A stretch of 64,000 bases of DNA from Nonomuraea montanisoli (GCF_013363975.1 NZ_JABWGN010000008.1:1-64000); one strand, 5' to 3'; counted from the stretch's first letter, positions 7,972 to 16,051 are shown. Notes: generated from the sequence alone by a model not told the origin. A program made the numbers and translations.

Positions 7972-9102
7972 GATCGCGCGGGCGATCCGCCGGGCCTCGA
8001 TCGGATGCCGGCGCAGGGTGCCTTCGATCGCCGGTCGGTAGCCGGCGAACCAGAGCCCCGCCGCGGGCGGATGCCCGCCCGCGTCACGATGCGGACGCCC
8101 GCCCGCGTCATGATGCGGACGTCCGTCGGGGCCGAGGACGCCGAGGTGCCCGACCAGTTCGGTGAGGCCGGGGTCGTAGCCGGTGGCGGCCAGCACGATG
8201 TCGGGCCGCAACCGGGCGCCGTCCCGCAGCACGACGTCGTCACCGTCGAGGTGGTCGACGACGGCGACGACGCGCAGTCGGCCCGCGGTGAGGTGCCCGA
8301 CGAAGCCCTGGTCGATCGCGACGGTGACGCCCGTGGTGCGCATGCGCTCGAACGGGCCCTGCCGCGGGGCGGGCAGTCCGTAGGCGCTCAGGTCACCGAA
8401 CGCGTGGTCCGCCACGGCGCGGGCGAGACGGTCGCGGACCCGTTCGGGCAGCGGACGCAGTGCGACGGTGAGCGGGTGCAGGGGCACGCCGTGGAGCTGC
8501 CGCGGCAGGATGGTCGGCGGGCTGCGCACCGACATCCACAGCCGCTCGACCCCCGCGTCCACGAGGTGGCCGGCGATCTCGACGCCGGAGTTGCCGGCGC
8601 CGACGAGCAGTACCCGGGCGCCGGCGAGGTCGGCGGCGCGGCGCAGGGTGGCGACGTGCCGGATCGGCCGCCGGAAGCCCGCCCGGCCGGGCCAGTCGGG
8701 CACGCGGGGGACACGGTCGTGGCCGGTGGCGACGATCACGTGTCGGGCGCGGTGGGGGCCGGCGTTCGTGTCCACCTCCCAGCCGCCGGCCACGGAGTCG
8801 ATCCGCTGGGCCCGCACGCCACAGCTCACCTGGAGTCGCGCGTGCCAGGCGAACCGTTCGAGGTAGGCGACGTAGTCGTCCCGGCCGACCCACCGGCCGG
8901 CGGCTCCGGGGATGCGCAGGCCGGGCAGGTCGGACAGCCAGCGGATGGTGTTCAGGCGCAGTTCCTGGTGGCGGCGCCGCCATGAGGTGGCCACCGCGTC
9001 GCCCTGCTCCAGGATGACCGGCTCGATCCCGCGCCGCCTCAGGGCGGCGCCGGCCGCCAGCCCGGCCGGACCGGCGCCGATGATGACGACGGCGGGTGTC
9101 AC
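7957..9102 (-). CDS. Flavin-containing monooxygenase (FAD/NADPH, YUC/FMO type)
   Basis: 381 residues. The N-terminal FAD site is VVIIGAGPAGLAAGAAL. The second nucleotide-binding site is VLLVGAGNSGVEIAGHL (about 165-185). The late ATG motif is VLAATGYDPGL. These proteins oxygenate small nucleophiles or ketones. The GTG start (9100-9102) overlaps the TGA of the upstream MFS gene, so they are translated together; the pair may oxidise and expel one compound. Near the C terminus there is a short duplication (GRPHHDAGGRPHRDAGGH) matching a 24-bp DNA repeat at about 8065-8125, a low-complexity insertion not expected in the family. Confidence 0.85.
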   Translation of the reverse strand: MTPAVVIIGAGPAGLAAGAALRRRGIEPVILEQGDAVATSWRRRHQELRLNTIRWLSDLPGLRIPGAAGRWVGRDDYVAYLERFAWHARLQVSCGVRAQRIDSVAGGWEVDTNAGPHRARHVIVATGHDRVPRVPDWPGRAGFRRPIRHVATLRRAADLAGARVLLVGAGNSGVEIAGHLVDAGVERLWMSVRSPPTILPRQLHGVPLHPLTVALRPLPERVRDRLARAVADHAFGDLSAYGLPAPRQGPFERMRTTGVTVAIDQGFVGHLTAGRLRVVAVVDHLDGDDVVLRDGARLRPDIVLAATGYDPGLTELVGHLGVLGPDGRPHHDAGGRPHRDAGGHPPAAGLWFAGYRPAIEGTLRRHPIEARRIARAIARGS

Positions 9103-10538
9103 GCGGTCCGCCGATCGGCGACCGTGACCGCGCCGTCGCCCTCGCTGTCGCTGTCGCTGTCGCGGGTGGGGCGCAGCAGGGCGAGGGTGAGCAGGCAGCC
9201 GAGGAGCGCGAGGACCGCCGCGGCGGCGAAGCCGCTCCGGAGTCCGGCCAGGTAGCCGGCCGTCCCGGTGACGGTCGAGGCCAGGACCAGGACGGCGGTC
9301 ACGCCGAGGCCCGATCCGATGCGTTGGGCCGTGTTGACGATGCCCGCGGTCACCCCGGCGTCGACCTGGTCCACGGCGGTGACGGCGGGCGCGGTCACGC
9401 CGACGAACGAGGCGGGCAGGCCGACGCCGAGGAGCAGCGCGGCGGGCAGCACGTCGCCGAGGTAGTCCACGGTGGCGGGCAGCGTCGCGAACCAGGCCAG
9501 CGCGGCGGCCTGCGCCGCGAGACCGGCCGCGAGCAACGTACGGGCGCCGAAGCGCTTGACGGCGGCCGGGATCGCGGTGCGGGAGGCGACCAGCCCGGCC
9601 GCGGCGACCGGCAGGACCGCCAGGCCCGATCGCGTGGGGCTGTAGTGCTGGGTGTTCTGCAGATAGAGGGCCAGCAGCGCGAACGCCGGCACGTGGGCCG
9701 CGCCGACCAGCGCGTTGACGACCGCGGAGCCGGTGACCTGGCGGATCCGGAACAGCCGGAGCGGCATGAGCGGCTCCGCGTTGCGCGCCTCGGTGGCGAC
9801 GAAGCCGGCGAGCAGCACCAGCGCGACCGCCAGCAGGATCGCGGCCGGCGTCCGCCCCGCCGGGTCGGCGAGCGCGCCGAACGCGTACCCGGCGAGCAGC
9901 AGGCCGCTCGTGCCGAGGACGGCGCCGGGCAGATCGAGCCGCCTGGCGGACCCCGCGCGCCGCGGCGGGTCGGCGGGCAGCAGCTTCCTGATCGACGCCA
10001 GCGCGACCACCCCCACCGGCAGGTTGATCAGGAAGATCGACCGCCAGCCAGGCCCGTCGGTGAGCAGGCCGCCGGTCGCCGTGCCGATGGCGGCGCCGGC
10101 CGCGCCCATCGCGCCCCAGACCCCGAACGCCCGGCGGCGGGCGTCCGGCTCGGTGAAGGTCCGCGTCAGCAGCGCCAACTGGGCGGGCACCGTCACGGCG
10201 GCGCCGATGCCCTGCGCCGCGCGCGCCGCCACGAGCACCCACGCGTCGCCCGCGAACCCGGCCGCCGCCGACGCGACGGTGAACAACGCCAGCCCGGCCC
10301 CGAAGACCCGCCGCGCGCCGAGGAGGTCGGCCGCGCGTCCGCCGACGAGCATGCACCCGCCGAGCGCCAGCAGGTACGCGTTCGTGACCCAGGCCAGCCC
10401 GGCCTCGTCCAGACGCAGACCGGCGCCGATGCTCGGCAGGGCGATGTTCACGACCGTGGTGTCCAGGAAGACGACCAGCTCCACCGCGGTGATCAGCACC
10501 AGCGCGGCCGTGTGACCGGTGACGGTGCGGTTGCCCAT
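9099..10538 (-). CDS. MFS drug exporter, DHA2 (EmrB/QacA) family, 14 TM
   Basis: 479 residues starting at ATG 10536-10538, with an excellent site (AAAGGAGG, 7-base spacing). Family hallmarks are VELVVFLDTTVVNIALPSIG in TM1, GGRAADLLGARRVF (motif A), and GIGAAVTVPAQLALLTRTF (motif C region). About 14 helices are expected, with a short acidic/serine C-terminal tail (DSDSDSEGDG). It is divergently transcribed from a TetR gene, with clear inverted repeats between them, so the exporter is very probably repressed by that TetR. Flavin monooxygenase, AhpD-like and TrmO-like genes follow in the same direction. Confidence 0.9.
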   Translation of the reverse strand: MGNRTVTGHTAALVLITAVELVVFLDTTVVNIALPSIGAGLRLDEAGLAWVTNAYLLALGGCMLVGGRAADLLGARRVFGAGLALFTVASAAAGFAGDAWVLVAARAAQGIGAAVTVPAQLALLTRTFTEPDARRRAFGVWGAMGAAGAAIGTATGGLLTDGPGWRSIFLINLPVGVVALASIRKLLPADPPRRAGSARRLDLPGAVLGTSGLLLAGYAFGALADPAGRTPAAILLAVALVLLAGFVATEARNAEPLMPLRLFRIRQVTGSAVVNALVGAAHVPAFALLALYLQNTQHYSPTRSGLAVLPVAAAGLVASRTAIPAAVKRFGARTLLAAGLAAQAAALAWFATLPATVDYLGDVLPAALLLGVGLPASFVGVTAPAVTAVDQVDAGVTAGIVNTAQRIGSGLGVTAVLVLASTVTGTAGYLAGLRSGFAAAAVLALLGCLLTLALLRPTRDSDSDSEGDGAVTVADRRTA

Positions 10539-10555
10539 CCGCCACCTCCTTTCAC

Positions 10556-10612
10556 GAGAGCTCTCACTAGAGCGTGACTTCAGCGAAGACTGCACTAGAG
10601 TTACGCTCTAGT
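10556..10612. promoter_or_regulatory. TetR operator region between MFS exporter and TetR gene
   Basis: Three copies of ACTAGAG or its complement occur at 10566-10572, 10594-10600 and 10606-10612. The last two form an inverted repeat ACTAGAG-N5-CTCTAGT, and the first pairs with the third over ten bases (ACTAGAGCGT/ACGCTCTAGT). A GAGAGCTCTC palindrome sits at 10556-10565. They cover the divergent promoter, as expected for autoregulation and exporter control. Confidence 0.75.
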
Positions 10613-10631
10613 CAAGTGGAGGAGATCGCTG

Positions 10632-11432
10632 GTGACACGACCCAGGCCCGGCGCACGCCCGTCCGAGCCCGACGTGAGTTCGGCTGAGGCTGATGTGAGT
10701 GCGGCCGGGGCCGGTGTGCCGGCGGTCAAGCCGGGTGCGCGGGCGGCCAGGGCCGGTGTGAGTACGGCCGAGGGCGGTGTACGAGGGGCTGGGGCCGGTG
10801 CGCGGGGGGCCAAGCCGGGGGTGCGCGCTGCCAAGGCCGCCCAGACCCGCGCCCGCATGCTCGCCGCCGCCCGCGAGCTGTTCGCCGAACGCGGCTACAC
10901 CGCCACGAGCATGCAGGCCATCGCGACCCGGGCCGGCGTGGCGGTGCAGACGACGTACTTCACGTTCGAGACCAAGCGCGCGATCCTCAAGGAGCTGCTC
11001 GACGTGGAGGTGGCCGGTGACGACGCCCCGGTCGCCACGCTCGACCGCCCGTGGGTCGCCGAGGCGCTCGCCGCGCCGCCGGAGGAGCTGCTGCGCCGCC
11101 TCGCCGAGGCCACCGCCGGCATCCATGCCCGGGTGGCGGCGCTGCTGGAGGTCGTCCGCTCGGCCGCCGCCACGGACGCCGAGATCGCCGAGCTGTGGGA
11201 CACCAACATCGTGCAACGGCACACGGTCCTGGCCGTGTTCACGGGTGCGCTGGCCGCCAAGAAGGCGCTGCGCCCCGGCCTGAACGCGCTTCGCGCCGCG
11301 GACATGGCCCTCGCCGTCCTGGCGCCGGAGACCTATCGCCTGCTGACCCGCCACCGGGGGTGGAGCGACGGCGCCTGGGCCGACTGGGCGGCCGGGACCC
11401 TGATCGACACGCTGCTTGCGCGGAGCGAATGA
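10632..11432 (+). CDS. TetR-family repressor with long repeat-rich N-terminal extension
   Basis: 266 residues from GTG 10632 (GGAGGAG 7-8 bases upstream). The TetR HTH begins only at about residue 73 (AKAAQTRARMLAAARELFAE, with TSMQAIATRAGVAVQTTYFT following). The first 70 residues are Ala/Gly/Val-rich degenerate repeats (AGAGVPAVKPGARAARAGV), encoded by a 21-24 bp imperfect DNA repeat. TetR proteins normally begin within 10-20 residues of the HTH, so this is an added tail or a misplaced start. The strong ribosome site favours the long form. It should repress the divergent DHA2 exporter. Confidence 0.85.
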   Translation: MTRPRPGARPSEPDVSSAEADVSAAGAGVPAVKPGARAARAGVSTAEGGVRGAGAGARGAKPGVRAAKAAQTRARMLAAARELFAERGYTATSMQAIATRAGVAVQTTYFTFETKRAILKELLDVEVAGDDAPVATLDRPWVAEALAAPPEELLRRLAEATAGIHARVAALLEVVRSAAATDAEIAELWDTNIVQRHTVLAVFTGALAAKKALRPGLNALRAADMALAVLAPETYRLLTRHRGWSDGAWADWAAGTLIDTLLARSE

Positions 11433-11475
11433 CTGGTGTCATCCTCTAGCGAAACGCAGTCGGGGGAGGGGCCGG

Positions 11476-12606
11476 GTGTCGGGAATTCTGGTGATCGGTG
11501 GCTACGGCGCGGTGGGCGCCCAGGTTTCGACCACTCTGGACGAGTGGTTTCCCGGCCGGGTCGTCGCCGCCGGCCGCCGTCCCGGCGGCGCCCGGCTGCC
11601 CGGCACCGTACGCAGGGCGCGGCTCGACCTGGCCGACGTCGCCGGCCTGGAGCGGCTCCTCGACGCCGAGCGCGTCGCGGCGGTCGTCCTCTGCGTCGAA
11701 CCGGCCGACGCCGCCGTCGCCGAGACCTGCTTGTCGCGCGGCGTCCACCTGGTCGACGTCGGGGCCTCCGACCACCTGCTGCGCCAGGTGGAGGACCTCG
11801 CCGACCGGGCGACCGCCGGCGGGGCGATCGCCGGCGGGGCGACTGCCGGCGGGGCGACTGCCGGCGGGGCGACTGCCGGCGGGGCGACTGCCGGCGGGGC
11901 GATCGCCGGCGGGGCGACTGCCGGCGGGGCGACTGCCGGCGGGGCGACCGCGGTCCTCAGCGTCGGCCTGGCGCCGGGACTGACGAACCTGCTCGCCCGG
12001 CGCGCGCACGAACGCGTCGGCGGCGCGCAGCGCATCGACATCACCGTGCTGCTCGGCGCCGGCGAACACCACGGCGCCGACGCGGTGGCCTGGACCGTGG
12101 CCCGGCTCTCCCTGCCCGCCGCCGGCGGCTCGCGGCGCTGCGTCATGCCCGGTTACGGCCGCCGCACCGCCTACCCGCTGGACTTCTCCGACCAGCACAG
12201 CCTGCGCCGGACCCTCGGCGTGCCTGCGGTGACCACCCGGATGTGCCTCGACTCCGCCTTCTCCACCACGCTGCTGGCCGGCCTGCGCCGGCTCAGCGTG
12301 TTCCGCGCCGCCCGCGGCCCGCTGGCGCGCCGTCTCGTCACCGCCGCGCTGTCCCGCGTCCACATCGGCGGCGACGGGTTCGCCGTCCGCGTCGACGCGG
12401 TCAACCGCGACCGGCACGTGGCGCTCGCGCTCACCGGCAACGCCCAGAGCCGCGCCACCGCCCTCGTCGCCGCGCACGTCACCCGCGCCGTCCTGGGCGG
12501 CGAGCTTCCCGGGGGCGTGCACCACATCGACCAGCTCCCGGCCCTGGCCGACCTCCCCGACCGGCTGGCCGCATACGGCATCGTCCCGCACACCATGCCG
12601 AGATGA
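11476..12606 (+). CDS. Saccharopine-dehydrogenase-like NAD(P)-binding protein with pentapeptide repeat insertion
   Basis: 376 residues. GTG start at 11476 follows GGGGAGGGG. The N-terminal Rossmann motif is ILVIGGYGAVGAQVSTTL, and the following sequence (VVAAGRRPG, RLDLADVAGLERLLD, VVLCVEPADAAVAETCLSRG) fits saccharopine-dehydrogenase family proteins that act on small carbonyl or amino compounds; the substrate is unknown. Residues about 112-160 are ten copies of GGATA or GGAIA, placed between the Rossmann domain's last strands. It starts 43 bases after the TetR gene, probably as its own translational unit. Confidence 0.75.
   Translation: MSGILVIGGYGAVGAQVSTTLDEWFPGRVVAAGRRPGGARLPGTVRRARLDLADVAGLERLLDAERVAAVVLCVEPADAAVAETCLSRGVHLVDVGASDHLLRQVEDLADRATAGGAIAGGATAGGATAGGATAGGATAGGAIAGGATAGGATAGGATAVLSVGLAPGLTNLLARRAHERVGGAQRIDITVLLGAGEHHGADAVAWTVARLSLPAAGGSRRCVMPGYGRRTAYPLDFSDQHSLRRTLGVPAVTTRMCLDSAFSTTLLAGLRRLSVFRAARGPLARRLVTAALSRVHIGGDGFAVRVDAVNRDRHVALALTGNAQSRATALVAAHVTRAVLGGELPGGVHHIDQLPALADLPDRLAAYGIVPHTMPR
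11811..11955. repeat. 15-bp tandem repeat, about 9.7 units, in frame
   Basis: The unit is gcgactgccggcggg with a single recurring variant (gatc for gact). Units are nearly identical, indicating recent expansion. It encodes alternating GGATA/GGAIA pentapeptides in the dehydrogenase-like gene. The repeats have no unique spacers, so this is not a CRISPR array. Confidence 0.95.
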
Positions 12607-13308
12607 GCCTCCGCGGCCGCCTTGGGGATCGGCTCCTTCGGCCAGCGGGCGCGGGGGACCGGTGCCGTCTCGCTGCTCGTATTCGCTCGCGCGGCCGGGA
12701 TCGTCTGGGTGGTCGTCCGGCGGTCGAAGGGTGTCCCGGCGCCGCTCGCGCTGACCACTGCGGCATACCTGGCAGTGGCAGCGGCCACCGTCTCGCCCGC
12801 CCGTCGCGCCGCCCGCCCGCCGCGCTGGCCGCCCGCCGCGCTGGCCGCCCGCCGTGCTGCCCGCCTGCTGTGCTGCCCGCCCGCCGTGCTGGGCGGACGC
12901 CGCGGAGCGGACGGCCGGGGCGTACCGCAGGCCGGGCGGCCCCGCGTGGCTTGGACGCTGTGGGGTGTGCGGTCGGTCAGGTGGGCTTGGGCGGCGTGGA
13001 CGTCGTGAGGGCGGCGGGGCAGGTGGGTTCGTGCGGCTTGGACGTCGTAGGGGCGGCGGGGCAGGTGGATTGGCGGGGCTTGGACGCCGTGAGGGGGTGC
13101 GGTGGGTCAGGTGGGCCTGGGCGGCTTGGACGTCGCGGGGTGTCAGGCGTGCTAGGTGGACCCGCGCAGCCCTGATGTCGCGGGGCGTCAGGCGAGCCAG
13201 GGGGGACTTGCATGGCCCGGAGGTCGCGGCACCGGCGCCGGGACGCCGACGTGGGCGAGTGACGGGCAGCGTGCGCCGCCCGCCGCCCGCCCGCGACGTC
13301 ATGCCCCT
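12607..13308. repeat. Non-coding 700-bp region with two minisatellite arrays
   Basis: No convincing gene is seen between the two convergent genes. At about 12790-12900 there are roughly six imperfect copies of a 16-18 bp unit (cgcccgccgcgctggc type). At about 12944-13230 there are six to seven diverged copies of a 42-48 bp unit built around ggcttggacgtcg...ggcaggtgg. Long open frames cross the region on both strands, but their products are Pro/Arg/Ala low-complexity translations of the repeats. Confidence 0.7.
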
Positions 13309-13944
13309 TCAGGGGTGCGCGCGCCGGTCGATGCCCAGCGTGGCGATGAGGTCCTCGTGGAGCTCGAACCACACCCGATGGCAGGAGTCGACGTCGGTGC
13401 GGTCGACCCAGGCGCCCTCCCCGGCGCGGGCGCGCGCCAGGGCCCCGGCGAACCGGGTGTCGTATCCGCGGAACCGCGTGAGGACTCCGCCGAGCCGGTC
13501 CACGAGCGGCGCGAGTGCGCGGTCGACGCCGGCGAGCTCATCGAGGATGCGGGCGTCCCACACGGCGTCGGTATGGTCGTTGGCGGCGAGCCGGTCGCCA
13601 TCGACGGGCCGCAGTTGCCAGTCGGTGCAGGCCCGTAGCAGCAGGGCGTTCAGCGGGAGGAACTCCCGGTAGACGTCCCGGACCTCGTCGGCGCCGTCGG
13701 CGCGCGCGAGCTCGGCCGCGAGCTGCCGCTCGTTCTCGGCCCGGCCCGATTCCGTCAGCGACCAGCCTCCGCTGCCGGCGAAGGCGGTGTGCTGGACCCA
13801 GCCGCGCGCCTCGGCGTCGAGCAGCGCCTCTTTCGTCCCGGCCGCGTCGAGCCCGTACCGGTGAGCGATCGCCGGGGTGTCCGCGTACCCGGAGATGCGC
13901 ACCGCGTGCAGGGCCAGGAGGCCGGGAGGGGAGTGCCGGGTCAC
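13309..13944 (-). CDS. Winged-helix transcriptional regulator (function unassigned)
   Basis: 211 residues, GTG start at 13942-13944 overlapping the previous gene's TGA by 4 bases. The N-terminal 70 residues look like a winged helix (LLALHAVRISGYADTPAIAH, AAGTKEALLDAEARGWVQ, GGWSLTESGRAENERQ). The C-terminal part is helical (YREFLPLNALLLRACTDWQL, WFELHEDLIATLGIDR). It is co-transcribed with a small HTH protein and faces the PEP-dependent enzyme gene. The unit probably senses a ligand and controls the enzyme, but no experimental parallel is known to me. Confidence 0.6.
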   Translation of the reverse strand: MTRHSPPGLLALHAVRISGYADTPAIAHRYGLDAAGTKEALLDAEARGWVQHTAFAGSGGWSLTESGRAENERQLAAELARADGADEVRDVYREFLPLNALLLRACTDWQLRPVDGDRLAANDHTDAVWDARILDELAGVDRALAPLVDRLGGVLTRFRGYDTRFAGALARARAGEGAWVDRTDVDSCHRVWFELHEDLIATLGIDRRAHP

Positions 13945-14336
13945 GAGCCGGAGTCCTGTCGTGCGGTGAGGCGGTTGTAGTGCTGCTGGCACGCCTGCGG
14001 GGAGTTGAAGCCCATCGCGTACGCGATCTGCGCCCAGGTCAGCCCCGCGCCGCGGGCCGTGAAGAGCAGGGCGGACTCCAGTCCTTCGACCTCGGCGCGG
14101 GCGGCGGGCAGGAGCGCCAACGCGTTCAGGACGTCCTCCGGACCCAGGTCGGCGTGGCGCCAGACGGCGAACCGTACGAGGTCGACCGCCGACGGCGGGG
14201 CGGGCGGGGGCTGCCATGGGCGGGGGTCGAGCGCGTCCGCGCCGAGGCTCAGGAGATGTCGGCGCGCCTCCTGCTCGCGTCGGGCCTGGACGTGGTCGGC
14301 GTGCGCGGCGTGAGCGATCTCCTGCTTGCGGGACAT
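13941..14336 (-). CDS. Small HTH DNA-binding protein
   Basis: 131 residues from ATG 14334-14336 (MSRKQEIAHAAHADH). The C-terminal third holds a helix-turn-helix (GAGLTWAQIAYAMGFNSPQA, then CQQHYNRL). Upstream on its strand, TTGACA and CATGAT are separated by 17 bases and end about 10 bases before the ATG, so the message may be leaderless. It overlaps the winged-helix regulator downstream and is divergent from the PEP-synthase-like gene. Confidence 0.6.
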   Translation of the reverse strand: MSRKQEIAHAAHADHVQARREQEARRHLLSLGADALDPRPWQPPPAPPSAVDLVRFAVWRHADLGPEDVLNALALLPAARAEVEGLESALLFTARGAGLTWAQIAYAMGFNSPQACQQHYNRLTARQDSGS

Positions 14337-14339
14337 GGC

Positions 14340-14384
14340 CTCATCATGCACAATCAACAAAATGTTGTCAATAATTTGTTGAAA
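14340..14384. promoter_or_regulatory. AT-rich divergent promoter with inverted repeat
   Basis: Within a GC-rich genome, this 45-base stretch is mostly A/T. TCAACAAA (14354-14361) and TTTGTTGA (14375-14382) form a perfect 8-base inverted repeat with a 13-base spacer. On the minus strand it contains TTGACA as a -35 for the regulator pair. It is the likely operator controlling both the regulator unit and the PEP-utilising enzyme. Confidence 0.6.
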
Positions 14385-14386
14385 GG

Positions 14387-15922
14387 ATGGAGTGGGTGAT
14401 CGTACCCTTGACCGGGGCCGTCGCCGATACGTGCGGGGGCAAGGCCGGCGCGCTCGGCGCGTTGCTCCGCGCGGGTCTGCCGGTGCCCGACGGCTTCGTC
14501 GTCACGTTCGCCGCCTACCGTGCGGCGGTCCGCGACCTGCACCTCGGACGGCCGGCCACGGGTCCGGACGATCCTGGCCCGGAGCGGCAGGAGAAGGCGG
14601 ACGATCCTGGTCTGGCGCGGCAGGAAAAGCCGGACGATCTTGGGGCGGCCTGGCGGGCCAAGCCGGGCGATTCCGGCACGGCCTGGTGGGAGAAGCTGGA
14701 CCATTCGGGCGCGGCGCGGCGGGCGATCGAGGGCCGTCCGGTCCACGCCGCCCTGGCCGGCGCGCTGGGACGCGCGCTCGCCGAGCTCGGAGACCCGCCC
14801 GTGGCGGTGAGGTCGTCGGCATCGAACGAGGACACCGCGCACGCGTCGGCCGCCGGCCAGCACGAGAGCTTTCTCGCGGTACGCGGAGCCGACGCGGTCG
14901 CCGACGCCGTGCGGGACTGCTGGGCGTCGCTGTTCTCCCCGCGCGCCATCGGCTACCGGGACGCCTCCGGCCCGGGCGCCCGTCGATCCGGCGATCTCGC
15001 GATGGCCGTCATCGTCCAGCGCCACCTGGACGCCGAGGTGTCCGGAGTCATGTTCACGCCCGCGGACCCGGACGGGGTCACCGGGATCGAGGCGTCCTGG
15101 GGGCTCGGGCCCAGCGTCGTCGAGGGCACGGTCACCCCTGACGCCTACCGCGTCGCCGGGGACGGGTCGGTCACCCGTACCATCGCCGACAAGCGGACCC
15201 GCCTTGACCGGCGCGGCACGCGGCTCGTCACGCGCGACGTGCCCGCGCCCGCCCGGCGCCGACCGGCGATCGACGACGCGAGCGCCATGCGGCTCGCCGA
15301 GCTGGGCCGGGAGATCGCCGCCGTGCTCGGCGGACCGCAGGACATCGAGTGGGCGATCGTCGGCGGCCGCACCTGGATCCTCCAGGCGCGGCCGGTCACC
15401 GCCGAACCTCCGCCGCCGCCCCCCGCCGCTGCCCTGGACGGTGCAACGGTCATCCTCACCGGAACGCCGAGCGCCTCGGGCACCTTGGGCGGCTCGGGTG
15501 GCTCGGGCGCCTTGGGCGGCTTGGGCACCTCGGGCATCTCGGGCGGCTCGGGCACCTTGGGCGGCTCGGGTGGCTCGGGCGGCTCGGATGGCTCGGGCGC
15601 GGTGCTCGCCGGAACGCCGGGCAGTCGCGGGAGCGTGACCGGCACCGCGAGGATCGTCCGCGGCCCCGGCGACTTCGCGCGCGTACGCCCCGGCGACATC
15701 CTCGTCTGCCCCTTCACCGACCCCGCCTGGACGCCGCTGCTGCGCATCGCCGCCGGTGTCGTCACCGAGACCGGAGGCGTGCTCTCCCACGCCGCGATCG
15801 TCGCCCGCGAGCACGCCATCCCCGCCGTCCTCGGCGTCCCGGACGCGACGCGCAAGCTCCGCGAGGACTCCGTCATCACCGTCGACGGCACCACCGGCAC
15901 CGTCACGGCGACCGACGCGTGA
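14387..15922 (+). CDS. Compact PEP-synthase-like phosphotransferase (ATP-binding domain plus phosphohistidine domain only)
   Basis: 511 residues. The PEP/pyruvate-binding ATP-grasp domain covers about 1-340 (CGGKAGALGALLRAGLPVPD, AVRSSASNEDTAHASAAGQH, GVMFTPADPDGVTGIEASWG, DIEWAIVGGRTWILQARPVT). A phosphohistidine swivelling domain covers about 410-511, with the catalytic His in GGVLSHAAIVAREHAIPAVL. Rifampin phosphotransferases and PEP synthases (about 800-870 residues) have a large acceptor-binding domain between these. Here that is absent, replaced by a Gly/Ser repeat linker. An 11-residue repeat (DDPGLARQEKP type, 5 copies) is inserted near residue 61. The substrate is unknown; it may act on an acceptor held by another protein. 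Start could also be GTG 14396. Confidence 0.75.
   Translation: MEWVIVPLTGAVADTCGGKAGALGALLRAGLPVPDGFVVTFAAYRAAVRDLHLGRPATGPDDPGPERQEKADDPGLARQEKPDDLGAAWRAKPGDSGTAWWEKLDHSGAARRAIEGRPVHAALAGALGRALAELGDPPVAVRSSASNEDTAHASAAGQHESFLAVRGADAVADAVRDCWASLFSPRAIGYRDASGPGARRSGDLAMAVIVQRHLDAEVSGVMFTPADPDGVTGIEASWGLGPSVVEGTVTPDAYRVAGDGSVTRTIADKRTRLDRRGTRLVTRDVPAPARRRPAIDDASAMRLAELGREIAAVLGGPQDIEWAIVGGRTWILQARPVTAEPPPPPPAAALDGATVILTGTPSASGTLGGSGGSGALGGLGTSGISGGSGTLGGSGGSGGSDGSGAVLAGTPGSRGSVTGTARIVRGPGDFARVRPGDILVCPFTDPAWTPLLRIAAGVVTETGGVLSHAAIVAREHAIPAVLGVPDATRKLREDSVITVDGTTGTVTATDA
14568..14732. repeat. 33-bp tandem repeat, 5 units, inside PEP-enzyme gene
   Basis: Units begin at 14568, 14601, 14634, 14667 and 14700. 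Sequence decays progressively from the first to the last unit while the 33-base period and reading frame are exact. It encodes an 11-residue repeat inside the ATP-binding domain. Confidence 0.9.
15468..15600. repeat. 9-bp Gly-Gly-Ser/Leu repeat forming an interdomain linker
   Basis: About fourteen units of ggcggctcg or variants encode a GGSGGSGALGGLGTSGISGG-type linker between the ATP-binding and phosphohistidine domains, at the point where homologues have an acceptor-binding domain. The composition is that of a flexible tether. Confidence 0.85.
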
Positions 15923-16051
15923 CCCGCCCGCACGAACACCCTTGAAGCGCGTGACCCGCCCCACACGCCCCCCCAAGGCGCGTGACCCGCCCCGCGGGCC
16001 CCCTCAAGGCGCGTGACTCGCCCCGCACGCACACCCTCAAAACACGCACAC
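15916..16051. repeat. 30-31 bp tandem repeat starting on the PEP-enzyme stop codon
   Basis: About 4.5 imperfect units of gcgcgtgacccgccccgcac...ccctcaa follow one another. The first unit includes the TGA at 15920-15922. The array fills the gap to the histidine phosphatase gene. Confidence 0.85.

Noticed and set aside
11811-11955. CRISPR-like array
   Set aside because: Repeats are 15 bp, contiguous and in frame with a protein, without unique spacers, and there are no cas genes.
12622-13008. Small plus-strand ORF with a hydrophobic stretch (LALTTAAYLAVAAATV)
   Set aside because: TTG start without ribosome site, and the second half is repeat translation. Not enough to call a gene.
11446-13302. 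618-residue open frame on the minus strand
   Set aside because: It lies opposite a well-supported dehydrogenase-like gene and continues through minisatellite DNA. The product is low-complexity Pro/Arg/Ala, so it is a shadow of high GC and repeats.
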